Counted from the stretch's first letter, positions 1 through 8,257 are shown. The stretch: 38,902 bases of DNA from Akkermansia sp. (GCA_030523775.1 JAUNHW010000016.1:20969-59870), one strand, 5' to 3'. A program made the numbers and translations. Notes: generated from the sequence alone by a model not told the origin.

Positions 1-18
1 CTAATCCTAAACCGAATT

Positions 19-33
19 GCCGCCGCAGGCGGC
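19..33 (-). terminator. GC hairpin after the thioredoxin operon
   Basis: GCCGCC and GGCGGC form a perfect 6-bp stem with a 3-nt loop, just downstream of the stop codon of the last thioredoxin-like gene. Only a short, interrupted T-rich stretch follows on the minus strand, so the terminator call is tentative. Confidence 0.4.
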
Positions 34-38
34 GCCCG

Positions 39-611
39 TCACTTCCCGGCGTTGGCGGTGATCTGCTTCCACCTCATCATGACCACCTTGGCATGGGTGA
101 TGCCTTGCAGCTCCGCGCCGCTGCCGTCCACAATGGAGGCCATGGGGTAGGAGTCCGACTTGCTGAAGCCCGGCAGCTTTTCGATGTCCGGCGAGCCGAT
201 CATGATGCAGGGGAAATCCGCGCCGTACTTCTTCATGAACTCCTTGGCGTCTTCCTCCGAGGCATCGCGGCAGATGAAGATGAGCTCGGTCTTGCCCTTG
301 GGCATGTCCTTGTACTGGTTCACCACGTCGGGCATCTCGCGGTTGCAGGGGCCGCAGTTGCGGGAGGACTGCAGGTAGATGAAGAACTTGGCCTTGGGGT
401 CCGGCCGCTTGTCTGTGACGAAGGTGATATCCTTGAAGGCCTCCTGCACGGCGTTTTTGTTGGCCTTCTCCTTCTTGCCCTTCTTGTCTTTCTTGGCGGC
501 CTTGAGCTCGGTCTTGTCGGCCTTGTCTTTTTGGGGCTTGGCCATCACCACGGGCATGGCGGTGAACAGGGCGGCCGCCAGCACCAGACGGAACAGTGAT
601 TTGATTTTCAT
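39..611 (-). CDS. Exported thioredoxin-like protein (CGPC), copy 1
   Basis: This 190-residue protein probably works outside the cytoplasm as a thiol-disulfide oxidoreductase of the TlpA/thioredoxin type. Residues 1-24 look like a signal peptide, followed by a very lysine-rich linker (about 25-53). The thioredoxin fold begins near residue 60. The redox motif CGPC is at 86-89 in the context YLQSSRNCGPCNREMP, and the sequence YPMASIVD near the C-terminus fits the cis-proline loop. It is the last of three tandem paralogs on the minus strand, 19 bases after copy 2, so the three are probably cotranscribed. The fold and active site are visible. The substrate is unknown, and a reductase for maturation of exported proteins is only a guess. 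Confidence 0.85.
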   Translation of the reverse strand: MKIKSLFRLVLAAALFTAMPVVMAKPQKDKADKTELKAAKKDKKGKKEKANKNAVQEAFKDITFVTDKRPDPKAKFFIYLQSSRNCGPCNREMPDVVNQYKDMPKGKTELIFICRDASEEDAKEFMKKYGADFPCIMIGSPDIEKLPGFSKSDSYPMASIVDGSGAELQGITHAKVVMMRWKQITANAGK

Positions 612-630
612 ATCGGGATGGGGTTAAGGG

Positions 631-1182
631 TTATTTCACAGCGGGGGAGTGGGTGATTTCGCGCCACCTGGGCAGCACGTGGGCGGGGTACGTCGGCCCC
701 TCCGCCACCTTGCCCTCGGCGTCCACAATGGTCATGCGCGGCACGCGGCGTTCTGGCGTGTAGCCCGGCAGGGCCGCGGCATCCGGACTCCCGAAGCCGA
801 TGCACGCGAAATCCGCACCGTACTTCTTCATGAAGGCCACGGCGTCGTCCGGCGTCTTGTCGCAGCTCACGAAGACGAGCTCCACGCCGTTCTTGCGCAT
901 CTCTTTGTACTCCTGCACAATCTTGGGCATCTCCTGGTTGCAGGGGCCGCACCATCCGGCGGACTGCAGGTAGACGTAGTAGCGGGCGTGCGTGTCCGGG
1001 CGCTTGTCCGTGGCGTAGCCCTGCATGGCTTCCAGGGCCTTGCCCACCACGGCCTCCTCCTGTGCGGGGGGCTGCGCCTGTTGCTCCTGCGGGGCGGGAG
1101 CGGGGGCCTGCTGCTCCTGGGCGGGAAGGCAGGGCGCTGCCAGCAGGCCCAGGGCCAATGCGGTGATGAAGTTCTTGCTCAT
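631..1182 (-). CDS. Exported thioredoxin-like protein (CGPC), copy 2
   Basis: This 183-residue paralog of its two neighbours has a signal peptide (MSKNFITALALGLLAAP, cut near residue 21). A Pro/Gln/Ala-rich linker follows (22-45), then a thioredoxin domain with WCGPC at 77-81. RVPRMTIVD fits the cis-proline loop. The open frame runs much further upstream, but the ATG at 1182 is chosen because it begins directly with the signal peptide, and the upstream stretch is out-of-frame shadow of copy 3. The linker differs from the lysine-rich ones of copies 1 and 3, so the three proteins may sit in different environments or have different partners. The function is inferred from the fold only. Confidence 0.85.
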   Translation of the reverse strand: MSKNFITALALGLLAAPCLPAQEQQAPAPAPQEQQAQPPAQEEAVVGKALEAMQGYATDKRPDTHARYYVYLQSAGWCGPCNQEMPKIVQEYKEMRKNGVELVFVSCDKTPDDAVAFMKKYGADFACIGFGSPDAAALPGYTPERRVPRMTIVDAEGKVAEGPTYPAHVLPRWREITHSPAVK

Positions 1183-1238
1183 TTTGTCTGCAGAAAGGGT
1201 ACAGCCGCGGGGGCGAAAAGTCAATGCCGCGTGCGGGT

Positions 1239-1820
1239 TTATTCTGCGGGGGAGTCCTGAGCCTGCTCGGCCCTGGCCTGCTGGGCGTACTGCTCCAGCT
1301 TGGGCAGGATGAGCCCGGCGTTGCCGTCCTCCTTCACCTCGCCGTTGGCATCGATGATCATGGCCCAGGGAATGCCCGCGGCCTCCTTGAAGTGCGGTAT
1401 CCTCTTGGCGTCCTTGCGCATCACGGCGGGGAACTTGCCCTTGTACTTGTTGATGAACGCCTTGGCGGAGCCGGGGTCGTTGTCCCAGCTGGCCAGCACA
1501 ATTTCCACCAGGCCCTCCTCCTTGTACTTCTCGTGCGCCTCCACCACGTGCGGCATTTCTGCGTTGCAGGGGCCGCACCAGGAAGCGGACTGCAGCACCA
1601 TGTAGTACCTGGCGTTGGCGTTGGGCTTCACGCCGTTGATGGTGCGCAGGTGGCCGATAACCTTGTTGGCCTTGCCCTGCTTGGGCTTGGCGGCCTTCTT
1701 CTTGTCCTTCTTGGCGGTTGGGGCGGCGGTGTTCCCGCTGTCATCCTGCTGCGCGCAAAGCTGCGGCGCGGCAAGGCCGATTCCCAGCACAAGGCCGAGA
1801 CAGAGGATGTATGTTCTCAT
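1239..1820 (-). CDS. Exported thioredoxin-like protein (CGPC), copy 3
   Basis: This is the first gene of the three-gene thioredoxin-like operon. With the ATG at 1820 the protein has 193 residues and starts with a signal peptide (MRTYILCLGLVLGIGLAAP). An in-frame ATG lies six codons upstream, but it would put a cysteine-containing, non-hydrophobic extension before the signal peptide. A lysine-rich linker spans about 36-52, WCGPC is at 81-85, and GIPWAMIID fits the cis-proline loop. The body matches copies 1 and 2 in RYYxxLQS and CGPCNxEMP. A TAGAAA box lies about 28 bases upstream without a convincing -35 box, so the promoter is uncertain. Confidence 0.85.
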   Translation of the reverse strand: MRTYILCLGLVLGIGLAAPQLCAQQDDSGNTAAPTAKKDKKKAAKPKQGKANKVIGHLRTINGVKPNANARYYMVLQSASWCGPCNAEMPHVVEAHEKYKEEGLVEIVLASWDNDPGSAKAFINKYKGKFPAVMRKDAKRIPHFKEAAGIPWAMIIDANGEVKEDGNAGLILPKLEQYAQQARAEQAQDSPAE

Positions 1821-1979
1821 ACCGCAGGGAACGCACACGCGCGCGCGTTTCTACAGCTTTTGCCACCTCTCCCCGCCTCCGCGGCTTCAGGGCCGGGCAT
1901 CCGGCTCGGCCATGACTTGGCTGAAGGCGAAAGGTGAAGGTTCAGGCTGGGACATAAATCGCTGCCCGTCAACGGCAAT

Positions 1980-2033
1980 TTCCCAAATTCGAGGGAGATT
2001 TAGTGCTTTTTCTTCCCAAAGTCGAAGGAGATT
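1980..2033. repeat. Pair of 21-bp direct repeats upstream of the thioredoxin operon
   Basis: TTCCCAAATTCGAGGGAGATT (1980-2000) recurs at 2013-2033 with two substitutions, a 33-bp period or about three helical turns. The pair lies between the end of priA and the start of the thioredoxin-like operon, a gap of 231 bases with no gene. The regular spacing would suit two regulator binding sites, but this is inference. Confidence 0.5.
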
Positions 2034-2051
2034 GCAAAAAATGGGCCTGCC

Positions 2052-4304
2052 TTACAAGAAGGAATAGGCGTCGATGTCCAGGGAGATAGTGATTTCCTCA
2101 CCGTGGTGGAGGTTGTTGATTTCCTTGGAGCAGGTATCGGCGACCAGGCGGGAGGAGGTTGATTTGATGGTGCACTGGAAGCGGAACTGGCCGTGAGCCT
2201 TTGGGATGGGAGCGGGCATGGGCTCTGTGATTTCCACGGTTTGGGGCAGGGCTGCGCGGAGGCGCTTGTAGAGGGTGGCGATGGAGAAATGCGCCAGCTC
2301 CTCCTGTTCCGAACGCACGGTGAGCACGGCCATGTGGGAGAAGGGCGGGAAGGAGAACATTTGGCGCAGTGCCAGCTCTGCCTCCGCGAACCCGTCGGTA
2401 TCATGGTGGCGCGCGAACTGGATGGCGGCGGCCTGGGGGGAGTAGGTCTGGATGATGACCTCACCGTCCACATCGCCGCGCCCGGCGCGGCCGGCCACCT
2501 GGGTGAGCAGCTGGAAGGTGCGCTCTGCGGCGCGGGGGTCCGGGATGCAGAGGCCGAGGTCCGCATTGAGCACGCCCACCAGGGTGACGCCGGGGAAGTC
2601 CAGCCCCTTGGAAATCATCTGGGTGCCGAGCAGGATATCAATCTTGCGGGCGCGGAAATCATGCAGGATGGCGCTCAGCGCGCCCTTGCGGGCGGTCACG
2701 TCGGCATCCACGCGGCGCACGCGGGCGTCCGGGAAGCAGCGGCGCAGCACCATCTCCACCTTCTGGGTGCCGTAGCCCTCCAGCAGGATGGCGTCCGAAT
2801 GGCATTCCGGGCAGCGGCGCGGCACCACGGCACGGTGTCCGCACATGTGGCAGATGAGGCGGTTCTCCGTGGCGTGGTAGGTCATGGGCAGCGCGCAGTG
2901 CGGGCATTCCGCCACGTGGCCGCAGTCCGGGCATTGCAGGGCGCGCGCGAACCCGCGGCGGTTGAGCAGCAGGATAACCTGCTCGCCCTTGTGCAGGCGG
3001 TCATCGATGGCCATGCGCAAACGCTCGGAAAGGATGCCGAGGTTGCGTTTGTCCTTGGCCTCGGTGCGCATATCCAGCACGCGGGTGAGCGGCAGGCGCT
3101 GGCCGTCTGCGCGGTGGTCCAGGCGCAGCATCTCGTACTTGCCGGTGTGGGCGTTGTGCAGGGATTCCAGGGAGGGCGTGGCGGAGCCGAGCACGATGGT
3201 GGCGCCCTCCATGGCGGCGCGCAGCACGGCGATATCCCGCCCGTGGTAGCGCGGGCTGTTCTCCTGCTTGTAGGAGGAGTCGTGTTCCTCGTCCACGATG
3301 ATGAGGCCGAGGTTCTGCACGGGTGCGAACACTGCGGAGCGCGGGCCGATGGCGATGCGCGCCTTGCCCTTGCGGATGGCGTGCCACTCGTCGAAGCGCT
3401 CGCCGTCGCTCATGGCGCTGTGCAGGATGGCCACCGCGCCGGGGATGTCCGCGAACCGGCTCTTGAAGCGCGCCATGGTCTGCGGCGTGAGCGAGATTTC
3501 CGGCACCAGGATGAGCACGCCGCGTCCGGCGTCCATCACGCGGCGCGCCGCCTGCAGGTACACCTCCGTCTTGCCGGAGCCCGTGACGCCCTGCAGCAGC
3601 AGGGGCTTGGTGCTGCGGGCGTCCACGGCCCTGTTGACGGACTCCAGCGCGGCGGCCTGCTCCTCGTTGAGCCGGAGCGGCTGGGAGAGGGCGAATTCCT
3701 CCTTGCCTGCGGGGTCGCGGTGGACGGCCTCCTCCTCGATGCGCACGAAGCCCTGTTTCTCCAGGGAGCGGCAGGCGTTGAGAGCGGGCGTGCCGCCGAG
3801 GTCGGCCAGGGGCTCGCGCCTCTTTCCGCCGGCGTGTAGGTAGCGCAGCACGGAAGCCTGGCGCGGGGCGCGCGCGTTGATCTTGTTCATCTTCTCGTCG
3901 TCCGGCATTTGGACGAGCACCACCACCTTGCGGGTCTTCTCCTCGTGCCGCTCTTGGCGCACGGGTTCCGGCACAATGCAGCGTATCATCTGCTCCACGG
4001 GCACGGCGTAGTAGCGCGCGGCCCACTCCGCAATGTCCATGAGCACGGGGGAGACCACGGGCTCGTCTGCCACCAGGCGCGCCAGCGGGCGCAGCCGGCC
4101 CTCCCACTCGCCGTCCTCCACCACCTGCAGCACGGTTCCCGTGGCGTGGCGGTTGCGCAAGGGAAGCTCCACGCGGCTGCCGCGCACCACGCCCTCCATG
4201 CCCTCCGGCACGGCGTAGTCCAGCACCATGTCGTTCATGCCGTCCACCAGCACGCGGGCGGCGCGGCGGTCCTGGTGCGGCGAGCTGGGGAAAAGCTCCT
4301 GCAT
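2052..4304 (-). CDS. priA: Primosomal protein N' (replication restart helicase PriA)
   Basis: PriA recognises stalled replication forks and reloads the replicative helicase. This 750-residue protein has the expected order: an N-terminal 3'-end-binding domain (about 15-110), a winged-helix region, then a superfamily 2 helicase. Walker A is GVTGSGKT (239-246) and the Walker B motif is DEEH (338-341). Two zinc sites are formed by eight cysteines at about 458, 461, 467, 470, 485, 488, 498 and 501. The late helicase motif GRAGRG is present. The length is typical of the family. The gene is third in the argH-khpA-priA operon, 35 bases after the KH gene, and nothing in it looks damaged. Confidence 0.97.
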   Translation of the reverse strand: MQELFPSSPHQDRRAARVLVDGMNDMVLDYAVPEGMEGVVRGSRVELPLRNRHATGTVLQVVEDGEWEGRLRPLARLVADEPVVSPVLMDIAEWAARYYAVPVEQMIRCIVPEPVRQERHEEKTRKVVVLVQMPDDEKMNKINARAPRQASVLRYLHAGGKRREPLADLGGTPALNACRSLEKQGFVRIEEEAVHRDPAGKEEFALSQPLRLNEEQAAALESVNRAVDARSTKPLLLQGVTGSGKTEVYLQAARRVMDAGRGVLILVPEISLTPQTMARFKSRFADIPGAVAILHSAMSDGERFDEWHAIRKGKARIAIGPRSAVFAPVQNLGLIIVDEEHDSSYKQENSPRYHGRDIAVLRAAMEGATIVLGSATPSLESLHNAHTGKYEMLRLDHRADGQRLPLTRVLDMRTEAKDKRNLGILSERLRMAIDDRLHKGEQVILLLNRRGFARALQCPDCGHVAECPHCALPMTYHATENRLICHMCGHRAVVPRRCPECHSDAILLEGYGTQKVEMVLRRCFPDARVRRVDADVTARKGALSAILHDFRARKIDILLGTQMISKGLDFPGVTLVGVLNADLGLCIPDPRAAERTFQLLTQVAGRAGRGDVDGEVIIQTYSPQAAAIQFARHHDTDGFAEAELALRQMFSFPPFSHMAVLTVRSEQEELAHFSIATLYKRLRAALPQTVEITEPMPAPIPKAHGQFRFQCTIKSTSSRLVADTCSKEINNLHHGEEITISLDIDAYSFL

Positions 4305-4339
4305 GGCGGGATGTTCCCCGCTTCAGGGGGAAATCAAGA

Positions 4340-4624
4340 TCAGGCCTGTTCCTCGGCGGCCTCCTCCTTGGAGAGGATGTGGACCACCACCTTGACGCCC
4401 TGCTTGTCTCCGGCGGCCTTGGCGAGGGAGCGGATGGCGGAGGCGGTCATGCCGTTGCGGCCGATGACGCGGGCCACGTCCACCTGCTCCAAGATGAGGC
4501 GGAAGCGGACGTACTTGCCATCGTCGGAAGCGGCCACGCGCAGCTCTGCGCTGTCGGGGTTCTGGATGAGGGGGGAGACGACGGTGAGGAGGTACTTGCC
4601 GATGGATTCAGTGAGCGGTTGCAT
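4340..4624 (-). CDS. khpA: KhpA-like KH-domain RNA-binding protein
   Basis: This 94-residue protein is a single KH domain. KhpA-type proteins bind RNA and in several bacteria pair with KhpB/Jag. The KH signature is IGRNG with its GxxG loop at about residues 55-58, in the context VARVIGRNGMTASAIRSL. The open frame continues far upstream, but that part overlaps argH in another frame. The ATG at 4624 lies 11 bases after the argH stop and gives the normal N-terminus. The C-terminus ends in an acidic run (KEEAAEEQA) slightly longer than in typical KhpA. Its neighbours here are argH and priA rather than rpsP. Confidence 0.85.
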   Translation of the reverse strand: MQPLTESIGKYLLTVVSPLIQNPDSAELRVAASDDGKYVRFRLILEQVDVARVIGRNGMTASAIRSLAKAAGDKQGVKVVVHILSKEEAAEEQA

Positions 4625-4635
4625 GGTGGTATGGA

Positions 4636-6006
4636 TTATGGTTGAGAAAGGATTTGTTTCCAGAACTTGATGCGGCGGGCGGTGTTGGCGGGGTTGGGGG
4701 CGCCGGGGTTGGTGCGCAGGGCGAACGCGCGGTCCAGGCTGAACACCTGTGCCGCGTCCTCCCCGAACTCCGGGGAAATTTCCCTGTACTGCTCGGTGGT
4801 GAGCTTGTCCAGCGGCGTGCCCGTCTGCACAGAGAGCGCCACCGCCTTGCCCACCAGCTCGTGCGCCTGCCGGAACGGCACGCCCCGCCGCACCAGGTGG
4901 TCCGCCAAATCCGTGGCCAGCAGCAGCGGGTCCGCCACCGCGGCGGCGCAGCGCTCCGCGTTGATGCGCATGGCGGCTATCATCTCCGCGTTCACCCGCA
5001 GGGCCAGGGAGACTGTCTCGAAGGAATCGAACAGGGGTTCCTTGTCCTCCTGCAAATCGCGGTTGTAGGTGAGCGGCAGGCCCTTCACGGCCACCATCAC
5101 CGCCACCAGATTGCCGTACAGGCGGCCGCACTTCCCGCGCGTGAGCTCGCACACGTCCGGGTTCTTCTTTTGCGGCATCAGGCTGGAGCCCGTGGTGTGG
5201 GCGTCGGAAAGCGTGCAGAAGCCGAATTCAGCGCTGCTCCACAGCACCAGGTCCTCGCTCAGGCGGGAGAGGTGCGTGCCGATGACGGCCAGGCAGTACA
5301 GGCAGTCCATGATGTAGTCGCGGTCCGCGATGGCGTCCATGGAGTTCTCCGTCACGGCGTCGAAGGCCAGTTCCTCCGCAATGGCCTGGCGGTTGAGGTT
5401 GATGGTGGAGCCGGCGATGGCCCCGCTGCCCAGCGGGCACACGTTCAGACGCTCCCGGCATTGCGTGAGCCGCTGCGCATCCCGCGCCAGCATCTCCACG
5501 TACGCCAGCAGGTGGTGCCCCACCGTCACGGGCTGCGCGTGCTGCAGGTGCGTGAACCCCGGCAGGCGAACCTCCGCGTATTCCTCCGCCTTGTCCACCA
5601 GCGCCGTTTGCAGCGCATGCACGAGCGGCAGGGTGGCATCCACCTGCGCGCGGCAGTATAGGCGGGTGTCGGTAGCCACCTGGTCGTTGCGGGAGCGGGC
5701 TGTGTGGAGCTTGGCGCCGGGCGCGCCGATGCGCCGCGTGAGCTCCGCCTCGATGTTCATGTGGACGTCCTCCAGCTTGATATCCCAGGGGAAGTTGCCG
5801 GACTCGATATCCGCCAGAATTTCCATCAGCCCGCGCTCGATGGCGGAAAACTCCTCCGGCGTGAGCAGCCCGGCCTCCCGCTGGGCGCGCGCGTGCGCTA
5901 TGGACCCCGCTATATCATGCCGATATAGCTTCCAATCGTAGGAAACGGATTCCCCGTACTGCAGAACCAGGTCTGCCGGCGCCTCTTTGAACCTCCCGTG
6001 CCACAT
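4636..6006 (-). CDS. argH: Argininosuccinate lyase
   Basis: ArgH splits argininosuccinate into arginine and fumarate, the last step of arginine synthesis. The 456-residue protein carries the fumarase-superfamily signature GSSLMPQKKNPD (273-284), which holds the catalytic serine loop. It also has the conserved HTARSRNDQ (101-109) and THLQHAQP (152-159). The ATG at 6006 (MWHGRFKE) is chosen over an upstream in-frame ATG because it matches the family start and lies just downstream of a good promoter. It is the first gene of the argH-khpA-priA operon. No other arginine genes are in the window. Confidence 0.96.
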   Translation of the reverse strand: MWHGRFKEAPADLVLQYGESVSYDWKLYRHDIAGSIAHARAQREAGLLTPEEFSAIERGLMEILADIESGNFPWDIKLEDVHMNIEAELTRRIGAPGAKLHTARSRNDQVATDTRLYCRAQVDATLPLVHALQTALVDKAEEYAEVRLPGFTHLQHAQPVTVGHHLLAYVEMLARDAQRLTQCRERLNVCPLGSGAIAGSTINLNRQAIAEELAFDAVTENSMDAIADRDYIMDCLYCLAVIGTHLSRLSEDLVLWSSAEFGFCTLSDAHTTGSSLMPQKKNPDVCELTRGKCGRLYGNLVAVMVAVKGLPLTYNRDLQEDKEPLFDSFETVSLALRVNAEMIAAMRINAERCAAAVADPLLLATDLADHLVRRGVPFRQAHELVGKAVALSVQTGTPLDKLTTEQYREISPEFGEDAAQVFSLDRAFALRTNPGAPNPANTARRIKFWKQILSQP

Positions 6007-6014
6007 ACGCGCCA

Positions 6015-6043
6015 AGATTACACCAAAAAGCACCGCAGGGCAA
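6015..6043 (-). promoter_or_regulatory. argH promoter
   Basis: On the minus strand, TTGCCC (6043-6038), a 17-base spacer and TAATCT (6020-6015). The predicted transcript start is about 2 bases before the argH ATG, so the message would be almost leaderless. Recognised by eye only. Confidence 0.6.
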
Positions 6044-6083
6044 CCCATTTGCCGCACGCTGCCGCACAATGCCGTAAATTTGC

Positions 6084-6112
6084 TTGCAAATTCACCGCGG
6101 GGGGAGTATACT
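6084..6112 (+). promoter_or_regulatory. Aminotransferase promoter with overlapping palindrome
   Basis: TTGCAA (6084-6089), a 17-base spacer and TATACT (6107-6112). The -10 box lies inside the perfect 12-bp palindrome GGAGTATACTCC (6103-6114), which could be an operator. The leader would be about 60 bases long. The divergent argH promoter lies 40 bases upstream. Confidence 0.6.
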
Positions 6113-6177
6113 CCGCGCGGCGCGTTGCAGGCGCGACGCGCGTAACCTCTGTATCAACATCTAACCGCATTTTTATC

Positions 6178-7344
6178 ATGGAATTCATCTCCGACAACGC
6201 TTCCTCCCTCACTCCTTCTCTCACCCTCGCCGTCACCAACAAGGCCAAGGACATGAAGGCCCGCGGCGAGCAGGTCTTCGGACTCGCCGGCGGCGAGCCC
6301 GACAAGGACACCCCGGAAAACATCAAGCAGGCCGCCATCAAGGCCCTGACCGAGGGCGCCACCAAGTACACCCCCTCCGTGGGCCTTCCCGCCCTGCGAG
6401 AGGCTATTGCCGCCAAGCTGAAGCACGACAACAACCTGGAGTATGGCATCGACCAGATTTGCGTGACCTCCGGAGCCAAGCCTGCGGTGTACGCGGCGCT
6501 GCGCGCGGTCATCAACCCCGGGGACGAGGTGATCATCCCCACGCCGTACTGGGTGAGCTACCCGTCCATGGTGCAGCTTTGCGGCGGCACGCCGGTGCTG
6601 GTGGAAACCACCGCGGAGAACGCCTGGAAGATTACGCCGGAGCAGTTTGAGAACGCCATGACCCCGCGCACCAAGCTCATCATCCTCAACACGCCGCACA
6701 ACCCCACCGGCACCGTGTACACGGAGGAGGAGCTGCGCGCCATCGGTGAAATCGCCGTGGAGGAGGACATCCTTATCCTGGCGGATGAAATCTACGAGCA
6801 CCTCATCTACGGCGACGCCAAGCACGTCTCCATCGCCGCCCTCAGCCCGGAGCTCTACAACCTCACCATCACCATCAACGGCTTCTCCAAGGCCTACGCC
6901 ATGACCGGCTGGCGCCTCGGCTACACCGCCGCCCCCGCGGAGATTGCCAAGGCCATCAAGCTCAGCCTGGACCACACGGCATCCAACGCCACCACCTTCT
7001 GCCAGTACGGCGCCATTGAGGCGCTCAAGGGCGACCAGACCTTCATTGCGGACCTGCGGGAGGAGTACGACTTCCGCCGCCAGTACGTGTACGGCCGCCT
7101 GAGCGCCATGCCCAAGATCAAGGTGGTGGAGCCCAAGGGAGCCTTCTACTTCTTCATCGACACCACGGAGCTGGGGCTCGGTTCCCTGGACCTGTGCGAG
7201 AAGCTGCTGGAGCGCTACAAGGTGGCCGCCGTGCCCGGAATCGCCTTCGGCAACGACCACGCCATCCGCATCTCCTACTGCACCTCGCTGGATGTGCTCA
7301 AGGAGGGCCTGGACCGCCTGGAGGAGTTCTGCAAGAAAAACTGA
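6178..7344 (+). CDS. Class I aspartate/aromatic-type aminotransferase
   Basis: This 388-residue PLP enzyme of fold type I most resembles the Ib subgroup of aspartate aminotransferases. The PLP lysine is K238 in SKAYAMTGWR, with NPTG at 175-178, the PLP-ring aspartate in LADEIY (about 203) and a carboxylate-binding arginine in the C-terminal AIRISY. The family usually moves the amino group between aspartate or similar amino acids and 2-oxo acids. The exact substrate cannot be read from the sequence. The ATG at 6178 is chosen although the frame is open far upstream, because upstream sequence contains the promoter and is not conserved-looking protein. The downstream gene follows after 14 bases. 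Confidence 0.92.
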   Translation: MEFISDNASSLTPSLTLAVTNKAKDMKARGEQVFGLAGGEPDKDTPENIKQAAIKALTEGATKYTPSVGLPALREAIAAKLKHDNNLEYGIDQICVTSGAKPAVYAALRAVINPGDEVIIPTPYWVSYPSMVQLCGGTPVLVETTAENAWKITPEQFENAMTPRTKLIILNTPHNPTGTVYTEEELRAIGEIAVEEDILILADEIYEHLIYGDAKHVSIAALSPELYNLTITINGFSKAYAMTGWRLGYTAAPAEIAKAIKLSLDHTASNATTFCQYGAIEALKGDQTFIADLREEYDFRRQYVYGRLSAMPKIKVVEPKGAFYFFIDTTELGLGSLDLCEKLLERYKVAAVPGIAFGNDHAIRISYCTSLDVLKEGLDRLEEFCKKN

Positions 7345-7358
7345 TACCCGCGCTTGCC

Positions 7359-7805
7359 ATGAAGGGCCTTTCCCTGCTTCTCTGCGCCGCCGCGGCCTTG
7401 GCCGCGCCCCTGTGCCCTGCCCAGGATGCCTTGGCGCCCGCGGAAGAAAACCCCGCCGCCACCAAGGTGACGGATGCCGACCGCGAGGCCGTGCTGAACA
7501 ACTTGCGCCAACAGCTCGCCTGCCTGCGCGAGCTGCGGGATGCCATCTGCACGGTGCAGGACAAGGCCGGTGCAGATGCTGCCGCCACCAAGGTGAAGGA
7601 GATTGCCGAGCGCTATGTGCAGCTGGCGGAGGCAAGCCAGAAGTTTGGCGAGGTGACGGACGAAAGCATGCTGCAGGAGGTGATGAAGCTGCTACAGGAC
7701 GAGCCCGCCGCGGAGAGCCTGCCGCTCATCGTGGAGATGCTGGGGAACAATGATTTCTACGGCTCCACCGCACTGAAAGAGGCCCTGGTCCCCTTCCTGA
7801 GCTGA
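7359..7805 (+). CDS. Small exported helical protein, member of a local paralog family
   Basis: This 148-residue protein has a clear signal peptide (MKGLSLLLCAAAALAAPLCPA) and a predicted mostly helical body. I do not recognise a named domain. It shares features with the proteins at 34770-35210 and 35207-35614: a VQDK-type segment followed by A-rich ADAAATKV, and an aromatic end DFYGSTALKEALVPFL that mirrors EFYGSRNLPAALVHIV of the first of those. The open frame starts further upstream inside the aminotransferase, but the ATG at 7359 begins the signal peptide. It is probably cotranscribed with the aminotransferase and exported. Its role is unknown. Confidence 0.75.
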   Translation: MKGLSLLLCAAAALAAPLCPAQDALAPAEENPAATKVTDADREAVLNNLRQQLACLRELRDAICTVQDKAGADAAATKVKEIAERYVQLAEASQKFGEVTDESMLQEVMKLLQDEPAAESLPLIVEMLGNNDFYGSTALKEALVPFLS

Positions 7806-7834
7806 GCTTTGCCCCCCCTTACATTTGAAACAAA

Positions 7835-7862
7835 AAACACGCGCCCGTTCAGGCGCGTGTTT
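7835..7862. terminator. Bidirectional intrinsic terminator
   Basis: AAACACGCGCC (7835-7845) and GGCGCGTGTTT (7852-7862) form a perfect 11-bp stem with a 6-base loop. A-runs on the left and T-runs on the right allow it to end transcription from both the plus-strand gene at 7359 and the minus-strand HU gene. Confidence 0.85.
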
Positions 7863-7890
7863 GCTTTGAACCCAATAGTTGGGAAGTGGG

Positions 7891-8157
7891 TTAGCCCTTG
7901 AGGGCGCCGGAGGGCTTGAAGCCTACGGACTTGCAGGCGGGAATCTGCATGGGTTCGCCGGTGCGCGGGTTGCGCCCCTTGCGGGCAGACCTCGTCTTGG
8001 TCTCAAACGTGCCGAAGCCCGCAATCTGCACCTTCTCCTTGGCCAGGGTCTTGATGATGGCGCTGATGGTGGCGTTCAGGGCGCGGACGGCGCATTGCCG
8101 GGTGGCATCGGGTCCGAGCTCCTCACGAACAACGTTGATTAGCTGAGTTTTGTTCAT
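7891..8157 (-). CDS. hup: HU-family DNA-binding protein
   Basis: This 88-residue protein is a nucleoid protein that bends and compacts DNA as a dimer. The HU/IHF signature is plain: GFGTFETKTRSARKGRNPRTGE followed by the C-terminal helix region AVGFKP-like SVGFKPSGALK. The family's usual length is about 90 residues. The conserved proline of the DNA-inserting arm is in RNPRTGE. It is a single-gene unit with its own promoter and the shared terminator downstream. Whether it is the main HU or an accessory copy cannot be told here. Confidence 0.95.
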   Translation of the reverse strand: MNKTQLINVVREELGPDATRQCAVRALNATISAIIKTLAKEKVQIAGFGTFETKTRSARKGRNPRTGEPMQIPACKSVGFKPSGALKG

Positions 8158-8191
8158 ATCTGCAGTTCGGTTGCTTTCTTGAGGTCCACCT

Positions 8192-8219
8192 ATTCTAGCA
8201 AAGACGCGGCAACGTTCAA
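8192..8219 (-). promoter_or_regulatory. hup promoter
   Basis: On the minus strand, TTGAAC (8219-8214), a 16-base spacer and TAGAAT (8197-8192), preceded by GC. The leader would be about 28 bases. Confidence 0.6.
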
Positions 8220-8257
8220 CAAATAAATGCTTTACGTTCCTTAAGAATGAATTGAAT

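Noticed and set aside
1183..1578. An upstream extension that would join two thioredoxin-like genes in one 315-residue frame
   Set aside because: The N-terminal part is out-of-frame shadow of copy 3, and the ATG at 1182 begins directly with a signal peptide.
4625..5152. An N-terminal extension of the KH-domain protein
   Set aside because: The extension overlaps argH in another frame and is Arg/Pro/Gly-rich. The ATG at 4624 gives the normal KhpA-sized protein.
6113..6177. A riboswitch in the 60-base leader of the aminotransferase
   Set aside because: The leader is too short for common amino-acid riboswitches, and no terminator or paired stems beyond GC-rich palindromes are visible.
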